Below are positions 48,075-59,179 of a stretch of DNA of 64,000 nucleotides, piece after piece. The position numbers and the translations under genes are program-made. This stretch comes from Amphimedon queenslandica. Lineage: Eukaryota > Porifera > Demospongiae > Haplosclerida > Niphatidae. Location: positions 2,083 to 66,082 of the forward strand of contig NW_003546271.1 in NCBI RefSeq assembly GCF_000090795.2, given 5' to 3'. The stretch's first letter is position 1. The number at the start of each line of letters is the position of its first letter. A model generated the notes under the pieces. The model had not been told where the DNA came from. It saw only the letters and a program-made list of their open reading frames with translations, and ran no database searches.

Positions 48075-48776
48075 ACAATGCCGAACTCATTGTCAGTGTT
48101 GAGAAAAAGAAAATTTTTGGGAGAAACTAGAGGACTAGACTACTATGATCCAATAGATTTGCTCGCTGTGACATGTGGTTGTAACATCAATTTAATAAAA
48201 AGTATAGGAAGCAAACACCAATAGAGAGTATCAATAGTCAGCATGGGTTTCCACCATCATTAACTTCAATGTCAATTACAAGAAGAAAAGATCTGTTGGC
48301 GATAGTTCATCTTATATCTTAGTAGCTGATCATGAAGGGCCCTTTGATGTTTATGACTTACAAAAGAAGTCATTATTCAGTAGCTATTTGAAGCATGGGT
48401 CACGAGTTACTGGACTGACTTAGTATCAGCAAAAATCTATTGTTTCTAGTTCAGCTGATGAAACAGTACATTTGTATGATTTAGCAAACAGGCACAGTCA
48501 TCTCTGCCTTAATCATTGTGTTGGTGTTTGTGGTGTTCACTTTAACCAGTTTTCACCACATTTCCTTGCATTTGGAATGACAAGAGGGAAGTTTTATATT
48601 CACGACATTTGCAAAACAAGTACACCAATCATTGAAGCAAAGGCTCATTCAAAGACAGTGAGCAATGCTCCTTTGCTGTCTGACTTCGAATTACTCACAG
48701 CAGGAACGAACAATGCAGCTAAACTATGGGATCTGCATAAGACACTTTGCACAAATTTCAAAATATGCGGATAAAA
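48075..48776 (+). pseudogene. COP1-like WD40-repeat pseudogene
   Basis: Codons read LLAVTCGCNINLIKS, ILVADHEGPFDVYDLQKKS, SSADETVHLYDLANRHS, VCGVHFNQFSPHFLAFGMTR, AKAHSKTVSNAPLLSDFELL and NNAAKLWDLHKTLC. These are WD40 blades in the order found in the C-terminal propeller of COP1 (RFWD2), which docks substrates for a RING ubiquitin ligase. In COP1 the last two blocks correspond to the LAFGSADH and AHSKTVSY regions. Only about four blades of the expected seven are visible, with stops near 48205 and 48420 and no introns in this span. That suggests a retrocopy or one large decayed exon. WD40 is well supported; COP1 over other WD40 proteins is a recollection. Confidence 0.6.
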
Positions 48777-50341
48777 AGGAATAGAAGATATGTGGTACTG
48801 TACAATTATTATGAACACGTGGCTTCATAACTATCCATGGCTACATTCTAGTCTAACTCGAAGGCCATAAATAGCCTTCTTTGCCAGTTAGAAGTGTTGC
48901 TAAGGTTGATTCAGAAGTGGAGAAGTCAGCAAATGCTTCGAATGACTTACCAAACCAGGTGGTTGTTTGAAATAATAGCAAGTAAAATATTTTCGGAATA
49001 TAAAAGGTTTCCGAATTATTTCATCATTGAACTTAATATTTCCACGACTTTTCATGCATTGAAATATACCCGATATACGGTAATACTGTTTTCTAGTGTA
49101 CAGATCATTTTAATGTTATGGCACCTTTAAAACCTTAAAATGTATTTTTGTCATTACAATCCCTTTTTGTAAACATGCTAAAGTAAAATACAAGATCTCT
49201 ATAATGATATGACAGTGTTTGTTTGCATTTGGAATGATGCTAGTTACAGTTAAAATGCACATAGAACGAGTTTGTTATGACAGAAAACTGGTTTCAAAAT
49301 AGTATTGTAGAATTAAAAATCTTGCTGCATGTAGTCCTGAACCTTCTTAATGGTATGGTAGGTATACTATAAGTAAGCCTCCTCTTGCACGTCCAAAAAT
49401 ATCCCACTTCAAACTCCTTGCCACAGCTTCACTAATGCAGGAGTAGTGTTGCATGCCAAATGAGTCAGGATGGGTCAGGCCTGCTAGACTAATGGAGAAG
49501 ATGGGTATTGGGCCAATGGGCCTGTAACCAATAGCAACATTATTCAGTTTCCCCCTTTTCCAATCCGTTTCATTAATTTTACTCCGATATCAATCCTAAT
49601 ATGAGCTGAGCCACACCTTTTATTCCACCCTTGCCTTTCATGCTTACGGCTATGCATCTAGCATCATGGTTTTCCGTCCTTTTGTTCTTAATTCCATGGA
49701 TTTTTTTCATTTTGTTTCATCTTTGTCTTGCTCTAGTGAGTTCCTTGGCTTTTATTTTAAATCTCCATAATATAATTATTACTGGATTGCTTTATTATTA
49801 TTCTTACTCCTTTACAAGAATATTTTAGTGCACTGCAGTCCTTTTTCACTACGTTTGAGTCTGTAGAAGCAACTTTTCCACTTACTATCTTCAGTAAATC
49901 ATGGTATATTTCTGTTAAAATGTGTGAACTATATATTGTGTAGGCCTCTTTTGTATCATTTGGCTAATTTTTCTCAATTGAAGTTGACGTCTTTTGCTCT
50001 TAGCAGTGAGTTTTGGTAAACCTATATCAGCACACTATGACAAATTACCTTGTACCTTATAGTTATTCTTTACTGAAAGAAGTTCTGACTGTCTTCATTT
50101 AATTTGTGTCCTTCATTTTCTGTCCATTTTCTTCGTGTTACTAAGATTACTAGAACTCCTCATATTATTTCTGTTTAGTGATTAGGAACCATTAGTAGTC
50201 CAATTTTTGCTATGCTATGATTAGTATTGAACAATACAGAGCTGCAATAGGCTGCTTTGTCAGTCATAATGTTAGTATTTGTACTACTGAAGCATCTTAT
50301 GGAGCTGGCAAATGTGTGTCATTCTCTAAATTTTGATTTTG
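48777..50341. other. Intergenic, no gene recognised
   Basis: AT-rich. The frames at 48894-49130 and 49631-49828 are hydrophobic and motif-free. GC-richer filler at 49370-49530 could be an unnamed repeat. Confidence 0.35.
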
Positions 50342-51110
50342 CATGCAATCTTTCCTTGTATTTTTGTAAATTTTGCTTTAATGGTGTTATTGTTGGGAAG
50401 AGATATTGAGGTTAATCCTAGGCCTGTTATAAAAAAAATGTCCTGTATGTTTTGAAGGAAATCATATTCATTTATTGAATTGTGACAACTGTGGTCATTG
50501 TTTCAGGAATAAAAAAGGTGCCATTCCTTTATCTTTAGCCAAAAAATGTCCCCACTGTTTTGAAGTATTTACAAAAAAATAATTTGCTTTGTGATCACTG
50601 TGGTCACAATTTTAAGGATAAAAAAGGTATAAAACCTTTAAGTCTTGAAGAACGTAAGGCCTTAGTAGAAAATAAGGAATACAGAAAACAGCAATCCGAA
50701 TAGTTACTGTCAGACATTAGGGCTAATGCTTTAAGTCAAGAAACAGTTTTAATGCATCAAAAACTACAGAAAAGGTGTAATGCTAGAGCCGATGAATTAA
50801 GTGAAAAATCATTTTAAAAAAAATCAAGAAAATAAAAAGAATATGTGATTTTTGAGCCAATGAATCAAGTGAGAATAAAGCTGCAAGAAATGAAAAAACT
50901 AGGCAAAGGTGTGAACAAAGAGCATATGAAACTTTAGAACCTGCTGCCCACAGATAGCAGATAAACAAAGAGAATGTGTGTTGTTAGAACAAACGAAACT
51001 CCATTGCAATCACAAGTTAGAAAAACACTTAATGCTGCTAGTCAGAGGTCCAGTAGAATCAAAACTATTTTTATAGATGACGCTATAGCATCTTTTTTGA
51101 ACAAAATTTA
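50342..51110 (+). pseudogene. Helentron N-terminal region with 2A-like motif and duplicated zinc ribbons
   Basis: An ATG at 50381 opens MVLLLGRDIEVNPRPVIKK. The eight residues DIEVNPRP (50402-50425) match the 2A ribosome-skipping consensus D-V/I-E-x-N-P-G-P except that Gly is Arg. A hydrophobic run precedes it, as in known 2A sequences. Just after, in another frame past a run of A, two similar modules follow: CPVCFEG...LNCDNCGHCFRNKKG (50439-50515) and CPHCFEV...LLCDHCGHNFKDKKG (50547-50625), each with two CxxC knuckles. Then a basic segment (ERKALVENKEYRKQQSE) and repeated Arg/Ala/Glu-rich words run to IFIDDAIASFLNKI at 51108. Shifts and stops separate the parts. The order 2A, ribbons, basic repeats is what I recall for the N-terminus of these polyproteins. 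Confidence 0.6.
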
Positions 51111-51125
51111 ATTTTGCCCAGCTTA

Positions 51126-54100
51126 TGTTTGTACTGTATGCCATCATATGATGTATTTCATTTAATTATTGGTTTGTAAATTACCAAGAATAATTTTTTT
51201 CATTGAGTTCCTCCACAATATTTTGTCCTAAAATACAGCCTGTTTTCTCTCCCTCTTCTATCTCCTTTCATCCTGGCACTGGCTCGTCCATTTGATGGTC
51301 CAACAGGCGGATCTTCTTCATTTCATTTATAGTTAAGGCCTGTGTCCGGAGTTGTTTCTATAGCCGATTTTGATAGTACTACTTGACCACATGTTAAGAT
51401 CACTATAGAAGACTTGTCTATCGCTCATCTCCCAACAGATGTGAGCGCTCTAAGGTGGAGAAGAGGAACTACTAGCGCATCTATTACTAACCTAGGTACA
51501 ATGCTCAGAGATCTTGAAAGTAAGAGTACCATTACCAATGTACCAGCCCATGCTCAACTGTTGTCAGCAAGTTTGCAGAAACTAGATTCAGATTTCAAGT
51601 TTATCCATTTTCAAATTGTGGATCATCTACCTAAAGCTGAACAAGACTGATTAGATGAGCATGAGAATAAAGTATCTGATTTTTCCTACAGGTTATCTAA
51701 ATTGGTTGAGACTGTTAGTACTGCTGCCGAGCCAACGGAAAAGGTTAATATCTCGAGGAGAGTGCATCGCTTAGAGAGGAGTGTTGCTTCTTTGGAGTCG
51801 GATATTACTGGTCTTCCTGATGATGGGGAGGACGTTGCACTATGTCAGGAATACAAACAGCGTATTGTTGGTTACAAAACCCAACTGTGACACCTATGTG
51901 AGGAGCTATTTACTATTTGGGACTTTCCTGAAGATGACCCTTTGCTATTGCTCCACACAGACATTGATGGGCGGTTGTTCTCTTGCTCTCATGCCATTAC
52001 AAGGCATCTTACTAGAGGTAGGAACACTTCACCAACTAACCCTGCACCTGTTGCATGTACTTGAGTAAAGCTACCCAAGCTGAATGTTCCGAGTTTTGAC
52101 GGAAAGATCTTGCACTGGATTCCATTATGGGAGCAGTTCTCTGTGGCTGTTCATAATCCGACTGATATCTCTAACACTAAGAAGATTATCTATCTCTGAC
52201 AGTCTCTAAAAGATGGTACTGCAAGGAGCGTAATTGATGGATTCTCTAGTTCAGGTGAGCAATATACTAAAGCAGTCGACTATTTAAAGGCCCATTACAA
52301 CAGGCATAGATTTATTCATGAAATGCTTGTAAAAAGTATAGTTGAATTCCCTCCATTGAAAGATGGTGGTGGGAAAGAACTGTGTAAGCTCTATGACACT
52401 ATTCAGCAGCACCTTCATGCTGTAAAGTCCATGGGTCAAGAACCCTCATTTATCTCTTGAGCATTCTTTGATTTATAAAGGGTAGTTTTGTGAAGGTAAT
52501 GAGAGAGTACTTACAATAAGGACATGCGGAGCCAGTTCCCATTTCTGATGTTGTGAGCATGTCAGTGAAGTCTTTTATCTTCCCATGCACATAGTATACA
52601 AGAGCTCTAGTACTACTACTACAGTCAGAGCAGTTATTGATGCTTTAGTAAAATCCTCTAATGGAATTTCCCTTAATGATACACTGTTGGTAGGCCCAAA
52701 AGTTCATTGTCACTTACTAGATGTTTTGGTTAGGTTCAGGTTTTTTTAGAATTCCATTGGTTACTGATGTTAGCAAGATGTATAGAGCGGTAGAGCTAGA
52801 TCTTTGAGATAGAGACTTGCATCGTTCTGTTTGGAGATCTAAGCAATGAGATACTGTTCAGGACTATTGTATGACTAGACTCACTTTTGGAGTTTCAGCA
52901 TCTTGCTTTGCTGCAAACATGAGTGTCAAGCAAAATGCAATGAATTATGAGTCTAAATATCCTATGGCTGCTAAGATGGTTTATGAATCTTTTTGTGTTG
53001 ATGACGGTTTGTTTTGGAGCAGATAGCATTGTTGAGGCTATTCATTTAAAGAAAGAAATGCAAGAATTGTTTGCTAGGGGAGGTTTCTTACTTAGGAAGT
53101 GCAACTGTAATATGCCTTAGGTACTTGAATCTATCGAGCCTGATCTCATAGATACACAGGAGGTACCACTATCTCAGATCCTAACTTAGAATACACTAAG
53201 ACACTTGGTCTTAAGAGTGGAATGTCAGATCTGATTGTATTTGCATCACTGTTTCCAAAACACTGTCAACTTTTAATTTGACAACACACACTCTTGTATC
53301 TAACATAGCTAATGTTTTTGATGTTCTGGCAAATCAAGTATTCATTGCTTGTTTGCATCAATTTGTTGCTCGCCGTGGTCACCCAAATCAGATTTGGAGT
53401 GATCATGTGACCAACTTTGTTGGAGCAAACCGTGAATTAAAAGAAATTAATGATTTTTTATGTGATCAAAAAGTACATTGTAGTGTTTCTCAATTTGTAA
53501 TTCTGTAGGTATTGATTGGAGATTCATACCAGAAACAGCATCTAATTTTGGGGGACTATGAGAAGCTACTGTGAAGAGCACGAAAATTCATCTCAAGAAA
53601 GTGACTAGCAACGTGAAACTGACATTTAAAGAAACCACCACGATACTCAAGTAGAGGCGTGTTTGAATAGCCGCCCTTTGATGATTATTCCATCTACAGA
53701 TAATGACGGAATAGAGATACTTACGCCAGAGCACTTTCTTTTTGGTAGACTGATGACTGCTATCCCTGACCCGCCTATAATAACTCAGCAACAAGTGACA
53801 TTACTTTATTGTGAGGCATTTTTGGAAGCGTTGGTCTGCTGAGTATCTTGTTCAATTGAATTGTTTTAATAAATGGAGACATCTCTCTCAAAATATGAAA
53901 GTTGGAGACGTAGTATTGATGAAGGAACACAATGTAATGCCTGCCCAATGGCCATTAGGTCGTGTTATTAGAGTCTACAAGGGTGGTAATGATTATGTTC
54001 GAGTTGTTGATTTAAACATGTTCAGGGCAGAATTCAAATGTCCAGCGAACAAGGTCGTGGTATTACTACCTGCATCTGAATCTGATCATGAATGAATTAT

Positions 54101-54412
54101 CCTAACAGCTAATGTATGATTATAGTACAATACCCTCTCTCTCTCATATGTATTACATCTATCTATTGCATGTATGTCAAGCCTTATCTATTGTTATTAT
54201 TGTTTATTAATTCTGATTTGTTAAAACAGTTCGGTCTTAGGCTGGCGGTATGTTAAGGCTAGAGATGCTACCATTATTTATTAAATTATTGGTTTTTATA
54301 AATTATCAAAAATAATTTTATTTCGTTCGGTTCCCCCACAACATTTTGTCCTCACATGCAGTCCTCTTTGTCTCCCTCTTCTGTCGCCTTCCATCATGGC
54401 ATTGGGTCGTCC
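51126..54412 (+). mobile_element. BEL/Pao LTR-retrotransposon fossil inserted in the Helentron
   Basis: Direct repeats at about 51161-51290 and 54281-54412 (core TTGTCCT near 51224 and 54344) mark the two LTRs; by eye roughly four in five bases agree, so the copy is old. LTR starts may extend to TGTT near 51126 and 54250. Between them lie a gag-like part (51410-52480, with a DUF1759-type section), a reverse-transcriptase part (about 52730-53110), an integrase part (53370-53590) and a tail region like DUF5641 (53870-54095). It is broken in many places. It separates the Helentron N-terminal codons (to 51110) from the rest (from about 54430). Confidence 0.82.
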
Positions 54413-54429
54413 AATCAGTTTCATAAAGA

Positions 54430-54950
54430 CAAATATATAGCAAAGCTGACCCAGAAATGCTACAGAGTGTTTTGTCAGTCAAGTATTATCTGTAAAACTG
54501 GTAGTCAGTCGGTGTGCCATACTTGTGATCAATCCTTGAAGAGAGGTAAAATCCCTAAAATAAATGGATTAATGTTACCAGAAGTACCACTGGAACTTAA
54601 AAATCTAAATGACATTGAAATTAGGCTTATTAGCTTGAGGATACCATTTATGAAAATGGTATCCTCAAGCTAATGAGCAAACAGCAATACATGGACCGAC
54701 TGTCAATGTTCTTTGTAACGTAAAACCACGTTTGCCATCTCTGAGTGAAATCATAGCTTTGAAACTTAAAAGAAAGTTGTGCTTCGAAGGACATTACATG
54801 CATGGGTATGTACGTCCTGATGCAGTGTTAAATGCTTTAAGTTGGCTTAAAGTTCACAACCCACTTTATAAAGATATCGAAAGAAACCAAAATTGGGTAG
54901 CTGATGCAGCTGCAGTTGACAATGTAAATTTCTCTAGCTTGTATCATTGA
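54430..54950 (+). pseudogene. Helentron DUF6570-like region
   Basis: Reads AKLTQKCYRVFCQSSIICK, VCHTCDQSLKRGKIPKINGL, LPEVPLELKNLNDIEIRLIS and LRIPFMKMV. Further on come AIHGPTVNV, PRLPSLSEIIALKLKRKLCF, HYMHGYVRPDAVLNALSWLK and NPLYKDIERN. This is the conserved segment found before the OTU and Rep domains in sponge and cnidarian rolling-circle elements; its role is unknown. A perfect hairpin (54629-54674) coincides with the loss of frame after FMKMV. It leads directly into the OTU frame, which overlaps its stop. Confidence 0.7.
54629..54674. repeat. Perfect 21-bp hairpin with 4-base loop in Helentron coding sequence
   Basis: Bases 54629-54649 are exactly complementary to 54654-54674, around the loop ATGA. 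The left arm codes the conserved ISLRIPF. The right arm falls where the frame is lost. A template-switch event during replication could create such an exact palindrome. Confidence 0.95.
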
Positions 54951-55430
54951 GAATAACACTGTATAATACAAATCCACTTGAAAGAATTGATGACAATGAG
55001 ATTTTTATGGAAACCTTTCAATGGAATAGCAGTGTACTTGCTGAAAATGTTTCAGTAAGTGATAGATTATCATCTGGAATTAACAGCCAAAATGAGGTTG
55101 CTATGGATGTAGACACTGCATATAGTAACCTTGCTACTTTTGTAACACAGCATGGTTATGTTATTTTTGATGTGCGAGGAGAAGGTAGCTGCCTTTTTCA
55201 TGCCATTGCCCATCAACTTTCAAGCAATGTATATACCTCTGATTTAAGAGCAGAAGTTGTAGCTTACCTGAGAGCCAATCCTACAGAACCCGATGGCACT
55301 CATCTTCCTGACTATATTACTAGTGTCTCTGGTAATGCATTGTCATGGGACAACTACTTATTACATTTAGGTGGTCAAGCTTAGGGTGATCATATAACAA
55401 TTATCTCATTAAGTAATATCATGATACACT
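54947..55430 (+). pseudogene. Helentron OTU-family cysteine protease domain
   Basis: OTU proteases cleave ubiquitin chains; in transposons their target is unknown. FDVRGEGSCLFHAIAHQL (about 55168-55221) gives the Cys-loop; the likely nucleophile Cys codon is 55190-55192. Helix residues LRAEVVAYLRANP follow, then NALSWDNYLLHLGGQ. The domain breaks at a TAG (55382-55384) where the family has Trp, just before GDHITI, which carries the catalytic His. The core is otherwise well kept over 145 codons, one of the longest open frames in the window. Confidence 0.8.
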
Positions 55431-55489
55431 TGATGTCACAATTCGAGAAGGAGATGAGCATTTAAGACAAAGAACAGATGGGGCTGCAA

Positions 55490-57110
55490 TGGCAAACGTA
55501 ATATTGCCACAAGATCCCGAGGTAGAAGCCCATTTTTATTCTGTTACTCCTGCTGAAGGACAGCGCCCTCTTGATATTATGAGATCCTTTCTTTGAGAAA
55601 ATGTCTAACCCCACCAAATTCCCATATGGCAGTGAAAGTTACAATAGTGAAAGACCTCATAAAATTTTCTTTAGAAAATACTACCAGCAACGTCTGTGGA
55701 TGTTGATGGAAGATTTTCTAGGGACATAGAATATATTCTTGCTTCTCAGTATATAGTAAAAAACAAGCAAATAAAGGGAGCTGCCAGAAATTACATTTGG
55801 CGGCAAAAGCCATGTAGTAACCTCCAACTTGTGGGGCAAAAATTCGAGCAGTCATAAGTGAAAACATATGTAATGATAAAGCATATGCATTTTAAAAGTG
55901 TCAGGGGATCTCCTGCATACTATTAGCATACTTTTCATGACCTGTTTGCAATGATACGTTACTTAGGCACTCCCACTTGGTTTCTTACGTTAACAGCTGC
56001 CGACATGAAGTGGCCTGATTTAATTTCAGTTATAGCTAGGCAGCACGGTGTTACATACACTAATGAAGAGATAAGCAGACTGTCTTTTGATGATAAATTT
56101 GATTGGATCAGACGTAACGCTGTTACTGCTGCCCGTCATTTAAAAATCTTCAGCACAGCCTTTAAGAGAAATTGTAGATTTTTCAATTTGAATTGAATTC
56201 CAATCTATGGAGTCTCCGCATTCTTATACCCTCATTTGAGTGGAAGAAGCCCCCAAGTTTGCAATTAATGATAACAAGTTAGTTTGTGAGTTTATATATA
56301 AGTATGTAACTTATTCGATACCACATGAAGAAGGAAAATTGAAGGAACATGTTCCTTTTTTGCAGCAACATAAACACTCTTCGTATTGTCGTAGGAACAA
56401 AAACTGTCAGTTAAAATTTTCCCATCCTCCGAGTAAAAATACTTTAATTATGAGTCCAACAACTGAAGACAATGCTAATAATGCTTCTAAAATATTAACA
56501 AAAGTACGTAAAATTTTAGTTCATGGAACAACTGATGTCAGTCTTACTGATTTGCTATGATTGGCTGAAGTTGACCCAACAGATTACTCTGGGGCAATAA
56601 CTTATTCCACCAGAGGTAACATCATTGTATTAAAATGAAAACCATCTGAATGTAACATCAATAACTACAATTCTGCCATCTTGAAGACATGGGGAGCAAT
56701 TATGGACATCCAGTACGTCCTAAATGCATGTCTGCATGATGTATGTTGCTTCATGCATCAAGACGGCAGAAAAGTCATACATCATGAAGGCAGAAAAGTG
56801 AATGAATGAATTGCTTCGTTCTGTTTCAGAAGAAGTTAGGAACGAAGGTTTGACTGTTCAGCTTCGTAGAATAGGCTATGTCTTCTTGTCAAACCGAGAT
56901 GTGCGGGCACTAGAAGTAGTCTACAGAATACTTTCATTGCCTTTAAAAATGCTAGGTAGAACTGTAGTCTTTATCAACACAAACACAAAAGAATTAAGAA
57001 TAGCACAGTTCAAAGAAGACACATTGATTTTTAATCTAGCTTACAATGATACCAATGTTTTTTATGAAAAACCTAACAGATAGATATCAACACAGACCAT
57101 AAAGCTTACT
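55490..57110 (+). pseudogene. Helentron Rep (HUH endonuclease) domain
   Basis: Rep nicks DNA and starts rolling-circle transposition. 55490-55700: NVILPQDPEVEAHFYSVTPA and FPYGSESYNS. 55954-56140: LGTPTWFLTLTAADMKWPD (motif 1) and FDDKFDWIRRNAVTAARHL. 56210-56260: ESPHSYTLI, then a TGA, then VEEAPKFA. The metal-binding HUH here is H-S-Y, so the second His is Tyr, and the next Trp is a stop. 56280-56450: VTYSIPHEEGKLKEHV and HSSYCRRNKNCQLKFSHPPS. 56640-56720: ECNINNYNSAILKTWGAIMD with a candidate nucleophile Tyr. 56755-56801 holds a short imperfect tandem duplication of GGCAGAAAAGT words where the motif YIMK is expected. 56802-57083: ELLRSVSEEVRNEGLTVQLR and RALEVVYRILSLPLK. Inactive as it stands. 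Confidence 0.8.
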
Positions 57111-57259
57111 GTCAATGTGCTTGGCTGCAAATTATGTCACTGACTACAGAGTTGTTGATAATGGGGATGATAAAGAATCCAGTGATGCATTGCCCCCTAT
57201 TGATAACAGTGTGCCAGAAACTGAGAAAGATATAACTTTAACAGGTGGTTTTGGGAAAA

Positions 57260-59118
57260 TGAAAAAAAATGGGCAGGGGAGCTGTCATTAGATTTGGAAA
57301 GTTCAACTATGAATCTGATCCATCAGTTTGGTACGGAGCAAAATTAATGCTATACTATCCTTGGTATGATGAGGATGTAGACTTGGTTGATGGTTATTCC
57401 ACCTATGACGAGCATTACAATAATGTTCTCTCAATTATTTCTGGTAATGAGAAGAAATATAACATTGTTTTTGTTGATAATATTGATGTGAATCTGGCGG
57501 GTCCTCAAGAGCATAATTGGGATGAGATAGCCCCTTTTACTGAAGAAGGTAGATCATGTGCTCTTCAAGAGGGCAGCGAAGTTCTTACAGAAGTGACACA
57601 GGAAGACATTTAAGCAAATGACGACATTAACATTTTGCCTCAGTCACTTGGTGTTTGATTTCAAGCTGCCACAAATTAGGACGAGATTCCTCCTGATCAA
57701 TATAGAAAGTCAATGCATGGATTGAATTCAAGGCAAAGAGATATAGTAATGTTTAATCATAGGTGGTGCAATAAAGCTGTTATAGCTTCCATAACGACAC
57801 TCGAGTGGAACTTTACTGAACGTTTCTGGTGGTTGTTGGGAAGTCTCATATCATCACACTAGTACAAAGTGATACCATAAAGCTGTTAAGGCTTTCTGGT
57901 GAATTTGGACCAAATGACGTAGCTGTGCTTCTAACTGCACCAACAGGTGTTGCGGCTTTCAATATAGATGGAATGACTCTTCATTCTTCTTTTTTTTGGT
58001 TGTGGTCAACTTTGCCACCCGCAACTGAGTAATGAGAAGGCCGACACGCTACGTGTACGTTTGAGCAACTTAAAACCGATAATAGATGAGGTGTCTGTGA
58101 TTGGGTCAAACTTACTTTTGCTACTACACAAAAGACTCCGTCAAATAAAGAGTGTTCCCGAAGATGTAATGTTTGGGGATGTTAGTGTCCTTGCAGTAGG
58201 TGATTTGTATCAGTTACCTGCAGTAGGACAAGTTTTTTGTTGAATGATGGCTGTTTAGCTTCTTTACATGGGTCTGGTTCCTCATGGAAAGATAACTTTC
58301 AAATGATTGAACTCCATGAAATTAAGAGGCAACGAGGTGATAGCCTTTTCACTAAACTTTTTTGTAGGGTTCATACAAATAGCTGTACTGATGAAGACAT
58401 TAATGTTCTTCAAAATAGAATTATCAATCCTAATTCACGTTATTATCCAACTCATGCTCTTCATGTATATCGCCTCAATAAAGATTTAGATCATCAAAAC
58501 AAATGCATGCTGAATAATCTAGCATCTGAATAAGAACAGCTTTTGATTAAAGCAGCTGATGCAACTGGTGGTAAACCCATTGACCTGTCAAATGTACGAA
58601 ATAAAAGAACAGAGACCGGAAATATACAAACCAGATTAAAATTGGCTGTTGAAGCTCGTGTCATGCTTACTGTTAATGTTAATGTCTCTGAATGACTGGC
58701 CAGAGGAGTTGTTCATGTTGCAGTAAACAAAGAGAATAGTCCTATTAGAATATTAGTCAGATTTGATAACCAAACAGTAGGTTTAAAAGCGATATCTTGC
58801 AGTCCATTTAAGAATAGTTTTCCAAATGCAGTACTCATAAGAAAGCACGAGACTACCTTCCTTTTTAGAGGTAGACGTTGAATGGCTATTACACGCCTCC
58901 AATATCTACTCACCTTAGCCTGGGCAACAACCATCTACACTGTCCAAGGTCTCACTCTTGATGAGATTGTTGTGGACATGAAAGGTGGACAGTTTAAAGC
59001 CGGGCAAGCGTGTGTTGCTTTCAGCAGAGTAAATTTTCTCCAAGGTTTGCACATATTAAATTTTAACAAATCTGCAATAAAAAAGTGGCTCTGTGGATCA
59101 AGAAATGGAGAGGCATAA
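57260..59118 (+). pseudogene. Helentron Pif1-type helicase domain
   Basis: An SF1B helicase that unwinds 5' to 3'. 57269-57613: WYGAKLMLYYPWYDEDVDLV, the lead-in of this family. 57820-58030: VVGKSHIITLVQ (a Walker A with shortened Gly loop and a frame change before it), then VAVLLTAPTGVAAFNIDGMT. 58061-58243: LKPIIDEVSVIGSNLL (motif II) and VSVLAVGDLYQLPAVGQVF (motif III). 58300-58530: MIELHEIKRQRGD and ALHVYRLNKDLDHQN. 58600-58700: GNIQTRLKLAVEARVMLTVN. 58882-59118: TIYTVQGLTLDEIVVDMKGG, then ACVAFSRVNFLQGLHILNFN (motifs V and VI). Stops near 58031, 58243, 58531 and 58694. Frames are otherwise long, which suggests moderate age. Confidence 0.85.
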
Positions 59119-59179
59119 GAACAATCTGTTGCCTCCTTTGCCAGAACTGCAATTTATTTGTTTGAGAAATAGTCACACA

